NCBI GenBank assembly: GCA_030611815.1
Contig: JAUWPC010000060.1
Coordinates: forward strand, 1 to 12,514
Source of the DNA: Desulfobacteraceae bacterium
GTDB taxonomy: Bacteria > Desulfobacterota > DSM-4660 > Desulfatiglandales > Desulfatiglandaceae
DNA: 12,514 nucleotides
Reading direction: 5' to 3'
Shown: positions 1-7,009 of the stretch, in pieces
Layout of the letters: each line of letters opens with the position of its first letter
Numbering within the stretch: the first letter of the stretch is position 1
Notes under the pieces: model-generated
Databases searched by the model: none
What the model saw: only the letters and a program-made list of their open reading frames with translations
What the model was told of the DNA's origin: nothing
Made by a program: the position numbers and the translations under genes

Positions 1-372
1 ATGCCTATTTATGAATATGAACCATTAGAGCCGCGTAAGACCTGTGAAAAATGCGCGGGCCGGTTTGAAATTATTCAGGGGATTTACGAAGAACCGCTCT
101 CAAGCTGCCCTCACTGCGGACAGCGGGTACGAAAGGTAATATCGTGGTGCCGTGCGGCAATCGTCGAGACTCCTGAAGAACATATTCAGGTGAACAGGCG
201 GGTCTCTGAATACGAAAGAGAGGGAATGTGGAGCCATGCCGCTGAATTGGCAGATACACATTCGGAAAAGGTGGGAGACCAAGACATGAAAATGAGGGCC
301 CTTGATGACTACAAAAAGGCAGGATATGATGTTGGCACCTTAGAAAAGCATGCCAAATCCAATAATGACTGA
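1..372 (+). CDS. FmdB-like zinc-ribbon protein
   Basis: This 123-aa cytoplasmic protein opens with MPIYEYE, the usual beginning of the FmdB/CxxC_CxxC_SSSS regulatory zinc-ribbon family. Two CxxC pairs follow at residues 15/18 and 36/39, and they should bind one zinc ion. The rest (about 50-123) is charged, helical and lacks recognisable motifs. FmdB proteins have been proposed as regulators of formamidase or amide genes, but most members have no tested role, so a specific function is not assigned. The gene starts on the first base of the window; the family-typical N-terminus suggests this is the true start, although its ribosome-binding site cannot be seen. Its stop overlaps a strong Shine-Dalgarno for the next gene, so it probably belongs to the same transcript as the NEW3/ABC genes. 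It is somewhat longer than the minimal 70-110 aa of many FmdB proteins. Confidence 0.85.
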   Translation: MPIYEYEPLEPRKTCEKCAGRFEIIQGIYEEPLSSCPHCGQRVRKVISWCRAAIVETPEEHIQVNRRVSEYEREGMWSHAAELADTHSEKVGDQDMKMRALDDYKKAGYDVGTLEKHAKSNND

Positions 373-379
373 AGGAGGT
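372..379 (+). promoter_or_regulatory. Strong ribosome-binding site for the NEW3 protein
   Basis: AAGGAGGT is a near-perfect Shine-Dalgarno, 8 nt before the ATG at 388. It overlaps the TGA stop of the zinc-ribbon gene, which supports co-transcription and fixes the start of the next gene. Confidence 0.8.
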
Positions 380-387
380 TTGATTAG

Positions 388-1617
388 ATGAGATTGAAAG
401 GGAATAATTCCATTCTTATTGGACTGAGAGTATCGATTGCATCTGTTCTTATGCTGATCTGTCTTTGCCCTTTTGCATATGGACAGAAAGAAAAGAAGGA
501 CCTGCCCCCACGGGCCATATCTGTTTCTCCGGAGTACACAGGAGTTGTTGTTCCTCAGGGGGAAGATGTTAATATAGATCTTATCGTGTCCAATGATGGA
601 AGGGAAGATGAAGATATCGATCTAACGGTCACGTTGATCCCCAAAGGTTGGAAGGCCTGGGTAAAGACGTATAATTTTGGTGTGACAGGTGTTCATCTAA
701 ATAGCGATACCAAAAAAAGCCTGATCCTGCGCGCACAACCGGACAAAGATGTGGCTCCCGGTGATTACACCTTTGAAATCAAGGGGCAAACAAGAGACCG
801 CAAATTAACGTCAACGAGTCAGGTTATTATCAAGGTCGAGGAAAAAAAAGATGGTAAAAGGCCGGAAGGCGTTAACATCATTACGTCATACCCTGTTTTG
901 ACAGGTCCCACAGACGCCAAATTCGAATTCTCTGTGGAGGTTGAAAACAAATCAGATAAGGATGGAATCTTTAACTTAGTTGCTCAAGGACCTGAGAACT
1001 GGGACATCAACTTCAAACCGGCCTATGAGGACAAATTTATCTCCAGCCTGAGATTAAAGGCAGGCCAGAGTCAGACCATGGCAGTGGAAGTCAGACCCAA
1101 CCCTTGGGCAAGGCCGGGGCAATACCCGATCCTGGTCAAGATCAGTTCGCCTAAGGCCGAGGGTCAGGTTGCGCTAACCGTTATGCTGACCGGAACATTC
1201 AAGTTAGAGGCAGGCACAGCAAACGGGCTCCTTTCCCTGAGCGCCATAAGAGGCGAGCAGGCCAATATCTCATTTTATGTAAAGAACAACGGGTCCGCTC
1301 CTCTTGCAGAGGTTAAGTTTATTTCATTTCAACCTGAAAACTGGAAGGTAAAGTTCAATCCCGATACCATTGAAATGCTCGCGCCTCAAGAGTTGAAACA
1401 GGTTGAGGTCTCCATTACCCCGGCTGGCCAGGCATTAGTTGGCGACTATTCAGTTGGCCTCCGTGTGGAGTCAGGCACCCCCCCCAAGGCTGACAAGACC
1501 ATCGAGATGAGGGTCAGTGTTACTGCCTCGGCTGCATGGGGCTGGATAGGGATCGGCCTTATCGTTTTTGTGATGGCAGGTTTGGTATTCCTTTTCAGCC
1601 GGTTAGGACGGCGTTAA
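388..1617 (+). CDS. Secreted, membrane-anchored NEW3-type protein of an ABC system
   Basis: This 409-aa protein has a Sec-type signal peptide (hydrophobic core about residues 10-30, likely cleavage near the AYG at 30-32). It is followed by three tandem beta-sandwich repeats at roughly 44-150, 160-266 and 268-378. Each repeat carries a P-x-x-W motif (PKGW at 85, PENW at 202 and 316) and a PG.Y or GDY-type strand, as in NEW3/CARDB-like domains. A single membrane helix lies at about 384-403, followed by a short basic tail (RLGRR). There is no lipobox cysteine, so it should be an inner-membrane-anchored extracytoplasmic protein. Its stop is 1 nt from the ABC ATPase start, so it is very likely the outer-face partner of that transporter, perhaps for substrate binding or envelope interaction. 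The substrate is unknown. The fold assignment comes from motif recognition, not a search. Confidence 0.82.
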   Translation: MRLKGNNSILIGLRVSIASVLMLICLCPFAYGQKEKKDLPPRAISVSPEYTGVVVPQGEDVNIDLIVSNDGREDEDIDLTVTLIPKGWKAWVKTYNFGVTGVHLNSDTKKSLILRAQPDKDVAPGDYTFEIKGQTRDRKLTSTSQVIIKVEEKKDGKRPEGVNIITSYPVLTGPTDAKFEFSVEVENKSDKDGIFNLVAQGPENWDINFKPAYEDKFISSLRLKAGQSQTMAVEVRPNPWARPGQYPILVKISSPKAEGQVALTVMLTGTFKLEAGTANGLLSLSAIRGEQANISFYVKNNGSAPLAEVKFISFQPENWKVKFNPDTIEMLAPQELKQVEVSITPAGQALVGDYSVGLRVESGTPPKADKTIEMRVSVTASAAWGWIGIGLIVFVMAGLVFLFSRLGRR

Positions 1618-1618
1618 G

Positions 1619-2365
1619 ATGGAGACCGAGACGATTATTGAGACCACAAATCTCACCAAGAGATATGGTCGTCAGACGGCAGTGAACGGCCTCACCCTCA
1701 AGGTAAAAGAGGGAGAAATCTTCGGGTTTTTGGGACCGAATGGCGCGGGAAAGACAACAACACTGCTGATGCTCTTAGGTTTGAGCCGCCCCTCGAAAGG
1801 CTCTGCAACCGTATGTGGCCTGAACCCCCTGAGGATGGCTAAGGAGGTTAAACGCCATGTGGGGTATCTCCCTGAGAATGTCGGTTTTTATGAAGATATG
1901 GATGCAGTGCAAAGTCTTGAATACGTGGCCGATCTGAACGGCTTCAAAAAGGTCGAGGCACGAGAGAAAATAGATGAATTGTTAGAAATTGTGGGGCTCA
2001 AAGAGGAAGCAAGAAAGAAAACAGCGGCATTCTCGAGGGGGATGAAACAACGATTAGGCGTTGCAGAGGTGCTCATCAAGGACCCGAAAGTCCTCTTCCT
2101 TGACGAGCCCACCCTCGGACTTGACCCCGAAGGGGCCATCCAGATAATCGACCTGATCCAGTCATTAAATAAGGAAAAAAATATCACGGTGCTGCTCTCC
2201 TCCCATAACCTTCACCAGGTGCAGAAGATGTCCCATCGCGTCGGGATTATGATAGGCGGCAACCTGATAGCCGAGGGGTCCATTGACTCCCTGGCAGAGG
2301 AGAAATTCGGGGTGGGTGAAAAGGAATATTCCTTGGAAGAGATCTATATGAAGTACTTCCAGTAG
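1619..2365 (+). CDS. ABC transporter ATP-binding protein
   Basis: This 248-aa nucleotide-binding subunit is of the CcmA/NatA type that pairs with ABC-2 permeases. Walker A (GPNGAGKTT) is at residues 39-47, and the Q-loop region reads GYLPEN at 82-87, where PEN replaces the usual glutamine as is common in this subclass. The signature is SRGMKQR at 139-145, Walker B is KVLFLDEPT at 157-165, and the D-loop GLDP (167-170) and H-loop His196 follow. All catalytic motifs are present, so it should be an active ATPase on the cytoplasmic face of the membrane. It starts 1 nt after the NEW3 gene, implying translational coupling. The permease lies 181 nt downstream, with a palindromic repeat between them. 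The transported substrate cannot be told from the sequence. Confidence 0.95.
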   Translation: METETIIETTNLTKRYGRQTAVNGLTLKVKEGEIFGFLGPNGAGKTTTLLMLLGLSRPSKGSATVCGLNPLRMAKEVKRHVGYLPENVGFYEDMDAVQSLEYVADLNGFKKVEAREKIDELLEIVGLKEEARKKTAAFSRGMKQRLGVAEVLIKDPKVLFLDEPTLGLDPEGAIQIIDLIQSLNKEKNITVLLSSHNLHQVQKMSHRVGIMIGGNLIAEGSIDSLAEEKFGVGEKEYSLEEIYMKYFQ

Positions 2366-2367
2366 TT

Positions 2368-2536
2368 GAGACCTTTGAAAAATGCTTCCCGCTTTCAGCG
2401 GGATTCAAGATCAAGGCGCATGAGGATTTTAACCGCAGGAATATGCTAAATATTTTGAGGATTAAAATCCAAAATGCAACGCAGAGATTGGGCAGATAAG
2501 CGCAGACTTCGAAAGGGGGCGTTTTTCAAAGGTCTC
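2368..2536. repeat. 169-bp palindromic (MITE-like) element inside the ABC operon
   Basis: The ends form an imperfect inverted repeat: GAGACCTTTGAAAAATGC at 2368-2385 and GCGTTTTTCAAAGGTCTC at 2519-2536 match at 17 of 18 positions. Inside are a tight hairpin CCCGCT-TTC-AGCGGG (2388-2402) and a second perfect 9-bp inverted repeat, GGATTTTAA (2424-2432) with TTAAAATCC (2462-2470). No credible ORF, transposase or clear target-site duplication is visible. It begins 2 nt after the ATPase stop and ends 10 nt before the permease start. It is best read as a non-autonomous palindromic repeat that could fold into a long hairpin in the operon mRNA. Whether it is mobile is unknown. Confidence 0.75.
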
Positions 2537-2546
2537 GAGGTATAAT

Positions 2547-3506
2547 ATGCAAGGCCTCTATGCTGTATTCAAAAAAGAGCTTCAGGACCATTTAAGCAGT
2601 TACAGATTTGTGATACTCTTTGCCCTGATAGCCATGGTCAGCTTTATCACAAGCTACATGGCCGCAGTCCATATGAGAGGGAACTTAGAAGGATTGGCCT
2701 CCACCAAATTTCCTTTTCTCATGCTCTTCAGCACGCCCGGAGCAATGTTTTCCATGGTCCAGTTCGTGGCATTTTTCGGGCCCCTTATCGGTCTGATTTT
2801 AGGCTTTGATGCAATAAACCGCGAAAGGACACAGGGGACCCTGATAAAGGTGTTATCCCAACCTATCTATCGTGATGCGGTTATCAACGGTAAATTCTTA
2901 GCAGGCGTGATGACCATTACCGTTATGCTTGTTGCGATCGTCTTAGTCATATCAGGCTTTGGCCTGGCGTTTGTGGGTGTTGTTCCAGGAGTCGAAGAGA
3001 TATGGCGGCTCTTTATTTTCCTCATCATCAGCATATTCTACATCTCATTCTGGCTCGGGCTCTCCATCCTCTTTTCTATCCTGTTCAAGAGTATCGCCAC
3101 GTCTTCCTTAGCCTCGGTGGCGCTCTGGATCTTTCTCTCCTTTTTCATATCCCTCGGGGCCGAGGTAGTGGCCAACACCGTTGCCCCGATCGACAGGAAA
3201 AATGAGGTGCAGCCCGAGGTGGTGCTGGAAAATGCGCGTATCAAAGAGATGGTATCGCTTTCCTCTCCCATGGTCCTTTACTCCGACGCCGCCGCGACTA
3301 TTATTGATCCGATGAGGAAGACTACCCGCTCCATAATCCTGATGGGGCCGATGGAGGAGCTTCTTTCGGCCCGTTTTCAGAATCCCCTCTCCTTGGGGCA
3401 GAGCATAGTTATTGTCTTCCCGCATATTATAGCACTTATTGCAATTACCCTTATCTGTTTTGCCATCTCATACCTGGTATTTATGTTGCAGGAGGTCAGG
3501 ACGTAA
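2547..3506 (+). CDS. ABC-2 type transporter permease
   Basis: This 319-aa integral membrane protein has six predicted helices at about residues 20-42, 69-91, 117-146, 152-180, 185-208 and 286-313. A hydrophilic stretch (about 209-285) before the last helix would face the outside. The N-terminus (FKKELQDHLSSYRF) is the amphipathic entry seen in ABC-2/NosY-like permeases, and the FDAINRERTQGTL segment at 87-99 is typical of the first cytoplasmic loop. With the ATPase and the NEW3 protein it should make an export-type or extracytoplasmic-tension-type ABC complex; two copies, or a partner outside the window, would complete it. The ribosome-binding site GAGGT (2537-2541) directly abuts the upstream repeat. 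The gene is convergent with the DUF6178-like gene, 44 bp away. Confidence 0.9.
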   Translation: MQGLYAVFKKELQDHLSSYRFVILFALIAMVSFITSYMAAVHMRGNLEGLASTKFPFLMLFSTPGAMFSMVQFVAFFGPLIGLILGFDAINRERTQGTLIKVLSQPIYRDAVINGKFLAGVMTITVMLVAIVLVISGFGLAFVGVVPGVEEIWRLFIFLIISIFYISFWLGLSILFSILFKSIATSSLASVALWIFLSFFISLGAEVVANTVAPIDRKNEVQPEVVLENARIKEMVSLSSPMVLYSDAAATIIDPMRKTTRSIILMGPMEELLSARFQNPLSLGQSIVIVFPHIIALIAITLICFAISYLVFMLQEVRT

Positions 3507-3509
3507 CAT

Positions 3510-3542
3510 AAGTGCCTAAAGTGCATAAAGTGAGCTAAAGTG
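3510..3542. repeat. AAAGTG tandem repeat in a convergent junction
   Basis: Four copies of an (A)AAGTG core start at 3510, 3518, 3527 and 3537, with a period of 8-10 bp. They fill most of the 44-bp gap between the permease stop and the convergent DUF6178-like stop. The 10-mer CCTAAAGTGC (3515-3524) recurs exactly in the other convergent junction at 12370-12379. There is no hairpin with a T-run, so this is not a recognisable intrinsic terminator. Confidence 0.6.
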
Positions 3543-3550
3543 GAAGGTGG

Positions 3551-5275
3551 TTAGGGTATTTTCTTACTTGAGGTAGATGTAATCAGAATATATTTACTGA
3601 ATCTCGGGTCCAAGGCATCAACATCCACCCAATCATACTCCTGACAAAACTCCTGCCAGATCAAGGACAACGTATCTTTGAGGGTTGCCGCTTCCCCGGA
3701 TTCAAACCCGGAGGCAGAGGCCATAAAATCCTTCACAAAGACCTCTTCAAACCCTAACATCTGATAGGGCGGCTTTTCATCCCCTCTCCTGAGAAGATCA
3801 AAGAACTGCCTTGCCTGTTTCAGAGAAATAGCCTCAAAAGAGGGTGTTAGCTCCAATATCTGCCTGGCCCATAGAGTGAAAAGAAGCGAATGGACCGTTT
3901 GATCATAGATTTTAACATCTTTTTTCTTGAAAGGGCTGGTTACTGTCAGTTGGGCTAACATCTTGTCAAGTCCAATCAAACGATGGAGGATTTTACGAAC
4001 GGCTGTCAAGTCAGAGGCCTGTTCAAAGTCCCTGTATTCTCCCTCCCCTTCCGGGCCGCAATAATATTTGGGTCTCTTCTCCATAAGACCTGCAAGCGTA
4101 TTCCCCCATTCATCGCCCCAAAAATCGTAACCCATGCCATTATGATCAAACCAGCTCTTCTTTAACCAGCGTTCCGCCTCCCATTTTAGTTTTTGGGCCA
4201 GACCAAAGCCCATCCGGAACAGAGATATTAATCTGTTTTTTCTCAAGAGTTCTTCAGCAGCCCCGATATCTTTGCCGCACATCTCTTCAAGGGTCAGATT
4301 AAGATACCCTGCAGCCTTCTGACCGGTCTTTCTTAGGACGTCTATGTCATCGATCACAAGTCCGTCAGCAGAGAGGATCTGGTTGCAAAGCCCGGCGAAT
4401 TCAAGACGTATCCTGTCTAAAAGACGACCATCGGTTATTCTTGAAGCGCTCTTTGTCAACAGATTTTGGGTTTTAGAGAAGTAGAAGGGTGTATGAGGGG
4501 CCAGGTCAAGGCCCTCCTCATCAAAAGCGGGTTCAACCATCTCCGGCGACTCTTTTTGTTCAATGAATTTCTGGTCCAGGGGGGCGTAAACCAGCAGGGC
4601 TTCCTCTTGAGGAAGAAATCCGTGCTCTGCTATGCGGACGTTTCTTAACCTGTACATCTCCTCTTCTAACTCTGCGGGAAGCACACCGGCCAGGCCCATA
4701 AGGAGGGCGTGGTATTTGAGAAGATCTTCACTGGCCATTGTCCTTAGAATTCCCTCCACCGTCTCCCTCTGCTCCTCTTTAGGGACTTTGATATAAAAAA
4801 GCCCATCAAGGGTAATGAATCCTTCCTCAAGGTCGTAGGCCTCATTTTCATCCCTTATTTCCACATGCACACTCCTGAAGAGATAAAGATAGGCCAAGTC
4901 CTGGCCATCAGTAAATAACCACCTGGTAAGGCGCTCGGGGTCTGATCTCTGAAACCTTTGAAGCCACTGGAAGGCGTGTGTCAGGTCCAGGCGATCTTTT
5001 TCCCACAGTTCCAGGTCCAGGAGATATTGCCACTGTCTCAGGGAGGCAAGTTGCAACAGTTGCATGGAGTCCTCTCCCACACTTTTTACCAACCAGAAAA
5101 AATCTTCACTGGGAAGCCCTTGAATCAATCCTGGAGGATCAGGGTGTTCTAAGATTCTATCCATCACCTCTGTTCCTGAAAGGGCGTAGAGGTCCTTTAA
5201 GATCGAAACATCGTGAGCCTGGATCCCGCTATTATCCCCTTTGTCTGAACTTCTTCTCTGTTTCAGTTTTTCCAA
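3551..5275 (-). CDS. DUF6178-like protein of unknown function
   Basis: This 574-aa soluble, acidic, mostly helical protein has no signal peptide or membrane segment. Segments such as WQYLLDLELWEKDRLDL (about 82-98) and EHGFLPQEEALLVYAPLD (about 217-234) resemble what I recall of DUF6178, a family I associate with the Desulfobacterota. That match is from memory, not a search. The start codon is TTG (5275-5273), preceded by GGAGG on the minus strand (5289-5285) with a 9-nt spacer. The next plausible starts lie further inside, so TTG is preferred. It stands alone on the minus strand, convergent with the ABC operon and divergent from the hydrolase pair, and is presumably transcribed from the 5276-5450 spacer. 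No catalytic motif was recognised, so no function is proposed. Confidence 0.8.
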   Translation of the reverse strand: MEKLKQRRSSDKGDNSGIQAHDVSILKDLYALSGTEVMDRILEHPDPPGLIQGLPSEDFFWLVKSVGEDSMQLLQLASLRQWQYLLDLELWEKDRLDLTHAFQWLQRFQRSDPERLTRWLFTDGQDLAYLYLFRSVHVEIRDENEAYDLEEGFITLDGLFYIKVPKEEQRETVEGILRTMASEDLLKYHALLMGLAGVLPAELEEEMYRLRNVRIAEHGFLPQEEALLVYAPLDQKFIEQKESPEMVEPAFDEEGLDLAPHTPFYFSKTQNLLTKSASRITDGRLLDRIRLEFAGLCNQILSADGLVIDDIDVLRKTGQKAAGYLNLTLEEMCGKDIGAAEELLRKNRLISLFRMGFGLAQKLKWEAERWLKKSWFDHNGMGYDFWGDEWGNTLAGLMEKRPKYYCGPEGEGEYRDFEQASDLTAVRKILHRLIGLDKMLAQLTVTSPFKKKDVKIYDQTVHSLLFTLWARQILELTPSFEAISLKQARQFFDLLRRGDEKPPYQMLGFEEVFVKDFMASASGFESGEAATLKDTLSLIWQEFCQEYDWVDVDALDPRFSKYILITSTSSKKIP

Positions 5276-5302
5276 AAATCGGATCCTCCAATCAGATCAA
5301 CG

Positions 5303-5329
5303 CCGGGATTTCTGGCCTGAAGATCCCGG
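5303..5329. repeat. Hairpin in the leader of the DUF6178-like gene
   Basis: CCGGGAT (5303-5309) pairs with ATCCCGG (5323-5329). Three further pairs, TTC with GAA, continue past a single bulged G. It lies on the 5' side of the minus-strand gene, just upstream of its ribosome-binding site, and has no T-run on either strand. It could be a leader hairpin or the dyad of a DNA-binding site. Confidence 0.4.
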
Positions 5330-5357
5330 GTGCCGGTGAACGAGAATTTATATATAA

Positions 5358-5387
5358 TCTTGACAAAAGAGGGTTTCGCTGTCAAGA
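5358..5387. promoter_or_regulatory. Divergent spacer with a TTGACA inverted repeat (candidate operator or promoter)
   Basis: TCTTGACA (5358-5365) and TGTCAAGA (5380-5387) form a perfect 8-bp inverted repeat around a 14-bp spacer. Each arm carries a consensus -35 hexamer TTGACA, one per strand, which fits the divergent arrangement of the DUF6178-like gene and the hydrolase pair. The -10 partners are weak: on the minus strand CAAGAT at 17-bp spacing matches 3 of 6, and no good plus-strand hexamer sits at 16-18 bp. A separate TATAAT lies at 5353-5358 on the plus strand but has only a poor -35. It could be an operator, overlapping promoters, or both. Confidence 0.35.
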
Positions 5388-5450
5388 GTGTATTTCAATT
5401 CCGCGAACAAATTGCCATAAACAAATGAGACATATCTTTTGAGTTAAGCG

Positions 5451-6110
5451 ATGAAAATAACCGACGAGATATACCAGGTGGGAGGCGAGAGCCTGACATC
5501 ACCCGAGGATGCGGCCATCTATTTGGTCAATTTCACGGGTCATGCGGCCCTTGTGGATTCCGGGTGCGGCCGTTCCCATGACCGGGTGATAAAGAATATC
5601 AGGGCATGCGGGACTGACCTCCAGGAGATCGAATATCTCCTCATTACCCATTGCCATTACGATCATACCGGGGGTGCCCGGGACCTGAGGCAGGCGACCC
5701 AGTGCCAGATAATCGCCCATGAATTGGACGCCCAATATTTAGAGGAGGGGGATGATAAGGTTACCGCCTCAAAATGGTATGGCGAGAAGATGGAACCTCT
5801 ATTGATCGACCGGAAGTTGACTCTCCCACGTGAAGAGATATTATTAGGAAACAGGACAATAGAGGCGATCCATATTCCCGGCCATTCCCCGGGTTCGGTG
5901 GTATATTTGACTGAATCAGAGGGGCTGAGGGTCCTTTTTGCTCAGGATGTCCATGGTCCCTTAGACCCGAGCCTTCTTTCGAACCGGGAAGATTACTTGC
6001 GATCCTTAGATCTTCTCATCTCTCTTAATACGGATATATTGTGTGAAGGCCATTATGGCATTTACAAGGGGAGAGTAGAAATTAATGATTTTATCCGGTC
6101 TTTTATGTGA
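5451..6110 (+). CDS. Metallo-beta-lactamase-fold hydrolase
   Basis: This 219-aa cytoplasmic metallo-hydrolase has a complete two-metal site. The HxHxDH motif is at residues 67-72 (His67, His69, Asp71, His72), His145 sits in PGHSPGS, Asp166 in AQDVHG, and His201 in EGHYG. The length and single domain fit the glyoxalase-II-like branch of the fold, which hydrolyses thioesters or related esters, but the substrate is not determined by the motifs. The ATG at 5451 has only a weak upstream GAG, so translation initiation may be modest. Its last codons, ATG TGA, overlap the GTG start of the alpha/beta hydrolase, so the two are almost certainly co-translated and may act in the same small-molecule hydrolysis. 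It lies divergently from the DUF6178-like gene. Confidence 0.92.
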   Translation: MKITDEIYQVGGESLTSPEDAAIYLVNFTGHAALVDSGCGRSHDRVIKNIRACGTDLQEIEYLLITHCHYDHTGGARDLRQATQCQIIAHELDAQYLEEGDDKVTASKWYGEKMEPLLIDRKLTLPREEILLGNRTIEAIHIPGHSPGSVVYLTESEGLRVLFAQDVHGPLDPSLLSNREDYLRSLDLLISLNTDILCEGHYGIYKGRVEINDFIRSFM

Positions 6111-6976
6111 AGGGCATAACCTTGGTCAATATCTCAAAAATCGATTATTCGGGGCTGGATCGGCCTGATATCCTCACGTTTCTGTTTCATCCCAGACCCG
6201 AATGGGGAGATCCAGGATCCGGCGACAGGGGAGAGGACCTTTTGATTCCCGTTGAAATGGACGCAGTAGTAGGGGCCCGGTTTCACATGGAGGAAGAATC
6301 TGCACCCAATATCCTCTTTTTTCATGGAAACGGCGAAATCGTGGCAGATTATGATGAACTGGGCAGTGCCTACAACCGGATCGGAATCAACTTCCTGCCC
6401 GTGGATTATCGTGGTTATGGTCGCTCAACAGGTCAACCCACCATCACCGCCATGATGAGGGATTCCCACCTGATCTTTGATTTTGTGAAGAAGTGGCTCC
6501 TGGATAAGGGTTATAGGGGGCCCCTTATCCTGATGGGCAGATCCTTAGGGAGCGCATCTGTGCTTGAGCTTGCCTCCCATTACAAAGACCAGATAGCCGG
6601 CCTCATAGTTGAAAGCGGCTTTGCATTTTCAGGCCCCCTGCTCCGCCTCTTGGGCATCAACCTGAAGGTCATCAATTTCAGCGAAGAGATGGGCTTTGGA
6701 AATCTGGATAAGATTCAACGGTTTGACAAGCCCACCCTGATCATACACGCGGAGCTGGACCAGATCATTCCATTTTCGGATGGCCAGGCCCTTTATGACG
6801 CCTCTCCGTCTTCAGATAAAACCCTGCTCAAGATCCCCAATGCCAATCATAATGATATCTTTATGCGGGGCTTCTCTGAGTACATGGCGGCGGTCGGGGC
6901 CTTGGCTCACAAGGTAAGGTCGGTGGGGTCTGATGTCCCTAACCCGGCGAAGCCGGAATTGACTATTGAATATTGA
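6107..6976 (+). CDS. Alpha/beta hydrolase (serine hydrolase)
   Basis: This 289-aa protein shows a full alpha/beta-hydrolase triad. The nucleophile Ser146 is in GRSLG (144-148), the acid is probably Asp218 in ELDQIIP, and the base is His248 in NANHND. The oxyanion motif HGNG is at 73-76 and YRGYGRSTGQP at 101-111, a pattern typical of BEM46/YfhR-like hydrolases. There is no signal peptide. The start is GTG (6107-6109), overlapping the upstream stop by 4 nt (GTGA), so translation is probably coupled. The product may be an esterase or thioesterase; the substrate is unknown. The last residues (LTIEY) are encoded by an ATTGACTATTGAAT tandem repeat that also supplies the stop codon, so the tail after about residue 272 may not be ancestral. 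Confidence 0.9.
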   Translation: MKGITLVNISKIDYSGLDRPDILTFLFHPRPEWGDPGSGDRGEDLLIPVEMDAVVGARFHMEEESAPNILFFHGNGEIVADYDELGSAYNRIGINFLPVDYRGYGRSTGQPTITAMMRDSHLIFDFVKKWLLDKGYRGPLILMGRSLGSASVLELASHYKDQIAGLIVESGFAFSGPLLRLLGINLKVINFSEEMGFGNLDKIQRFDKPTLIIHAELDQIIPFSDGQALYDASPSSDKTLLKIPNANHNDIFMRGFSEYMAAVGALAHKVRSVGSDVPNPAKPELTIEY

Positions 6977-6985
6977 CTATTGAAT
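6958..6985. repeat. 14-bp tandem repeat carrying the hydrolase stop codon
   Basis: Two perfect copies of ATTGACTATTGAAT (6958-6971 and 6972-6985) are followed by a partial ATTTG. The TGA stop of the alpha/beta hydrolase (6974-6976) lies inside the second copy. Confidence 0.85.
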
Positions 6986-7009
6986 ATTTGTGGAAGTCGC
7001 TTCGCTCCA

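Noticed and set aside
2368..2536. Complete insertion sequence
   Set aside because: It is too short, with no transposase frame and no obvious target duplication; a non-autonomous palindromic repeat is all that can be supported.
2541..2546. TATAAT directly before the permease ATG as a promoter -10
   Set aside because: It touches the start codon and would give a leaderless or internally initiated transcript; no -35 sits at the right distance.
4978..5442. 154-codon plus-strand open frame opposite the DUF6178-like gene
   Set aside because: It is antisense to a well-supported gene, has unnatural composition, runs through the divergent spacer and has no ribosome-binding site.
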